From Microcaldota archaeon (GTDB lineage: Archaea > Micrarchaeota > Micrarchaeia > Norongarragalinales > WALN01): a stretch of DNA of 5,493 bases. Position numbers and translations under genes: made by a program. How positions within the stretch are numbered: position 1 is the stretch's first letter; each line of letters starts with the position of its first letter. Where the stretch lies: positions 1 through 5,493 of the forward strand of contig WALN01000008.1 of NCBI GenBank assembly GCA_015522865.1, written 5' to 3'. A model generated the notes under the pieces. The model made no database searches and was not told where the DNA came from. It saw nothing but the letters and a program-made list of their open reading frames with translations. Below are positions 5,485 through 5,493 of the stretch, piece after piece.

Positions 5485-5493
5485 ATCAAGAAC

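Noticed and set aside
5304..5489. 61-residue minus-strand reading frame at the window end
   Set aside because: It runs antisense through the tRNA (SNPRPTA is the usual shadow of a T-arm) and the A/G-rich repeats. It has no promoter and a composition set by the repeats.

Overview
The window looks archaeal. Four things point that way: a tRNA gene with an intron whose ends fold into a canonical bulge-helix-bulge (BHB) splice motif; promoters with an A/T box centred 24-27 bases before start codons that have almost no leader; an intergenic stretch with the full box layout of an archaeal C/D box guide RNA; and a protein with LAGLIDADG_3-like features behind a helix-turn-helix. The DNA is AT-rich and the proteins lysine-rich, with short intergenic gaps. 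A small-genome lineage such as a DPANN archaeon would fit, but no gene here fixes the phylum.

Layout, left to right. (1) Positions 3-1781, minus strand: a DUF2207 membrane protein with a signal peptide, three membrane segments and a poly-glycine tail written in a GC-rich triplet repeat. (2) A 79-base divergent promoter region serves it and a very basic 76-residue protein of unknown function (1861-2091, plus). (3) Convergent with that, 2 bases away, is a predicted DNA-binding protein with a degenerate LAGLIDADG fold (2094-2867, minus). (4) The 202 bases between this gene and the antiporter are densely used. They hold a predicted C/D box sRNA on the minus strand (about 2920-2990) with two guides of exactly 12 nt, its own promoter, the promoter and a palindromic possible operator for the LAGLIDADG-like gene, and the antiporter promoter. 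(5) Positions 3070-5238, plus: a CPA2-type cation:proton antiporter with an unusual C-terminal extension of four membrane helices and a charged helical tail, and no recognisable TrkA-N/TrkA-C domain. (6) Twenty-one bases later is tRNA-Arg(CCU) with a 26-nt intron. Its promoter box overlaps the antiporter stop codon. The tRNA body is intact through the T-arm, but the 3' acceptor strand (expected TGAGCCC) is missing. In its place, to the window end, is an A/G-rich block with two perfect hairpins and three degenerate copies of a GTAAGCTTC-containing unit.

The genes do not form one pathway. Two are envelope proteins, two are probably nucleic-acid related, and two are RNA genes. The most notable signals are the C/D sRNA and the tRNA gene whose acceptor stem is interrupted by, or truncated at, a repeat block.
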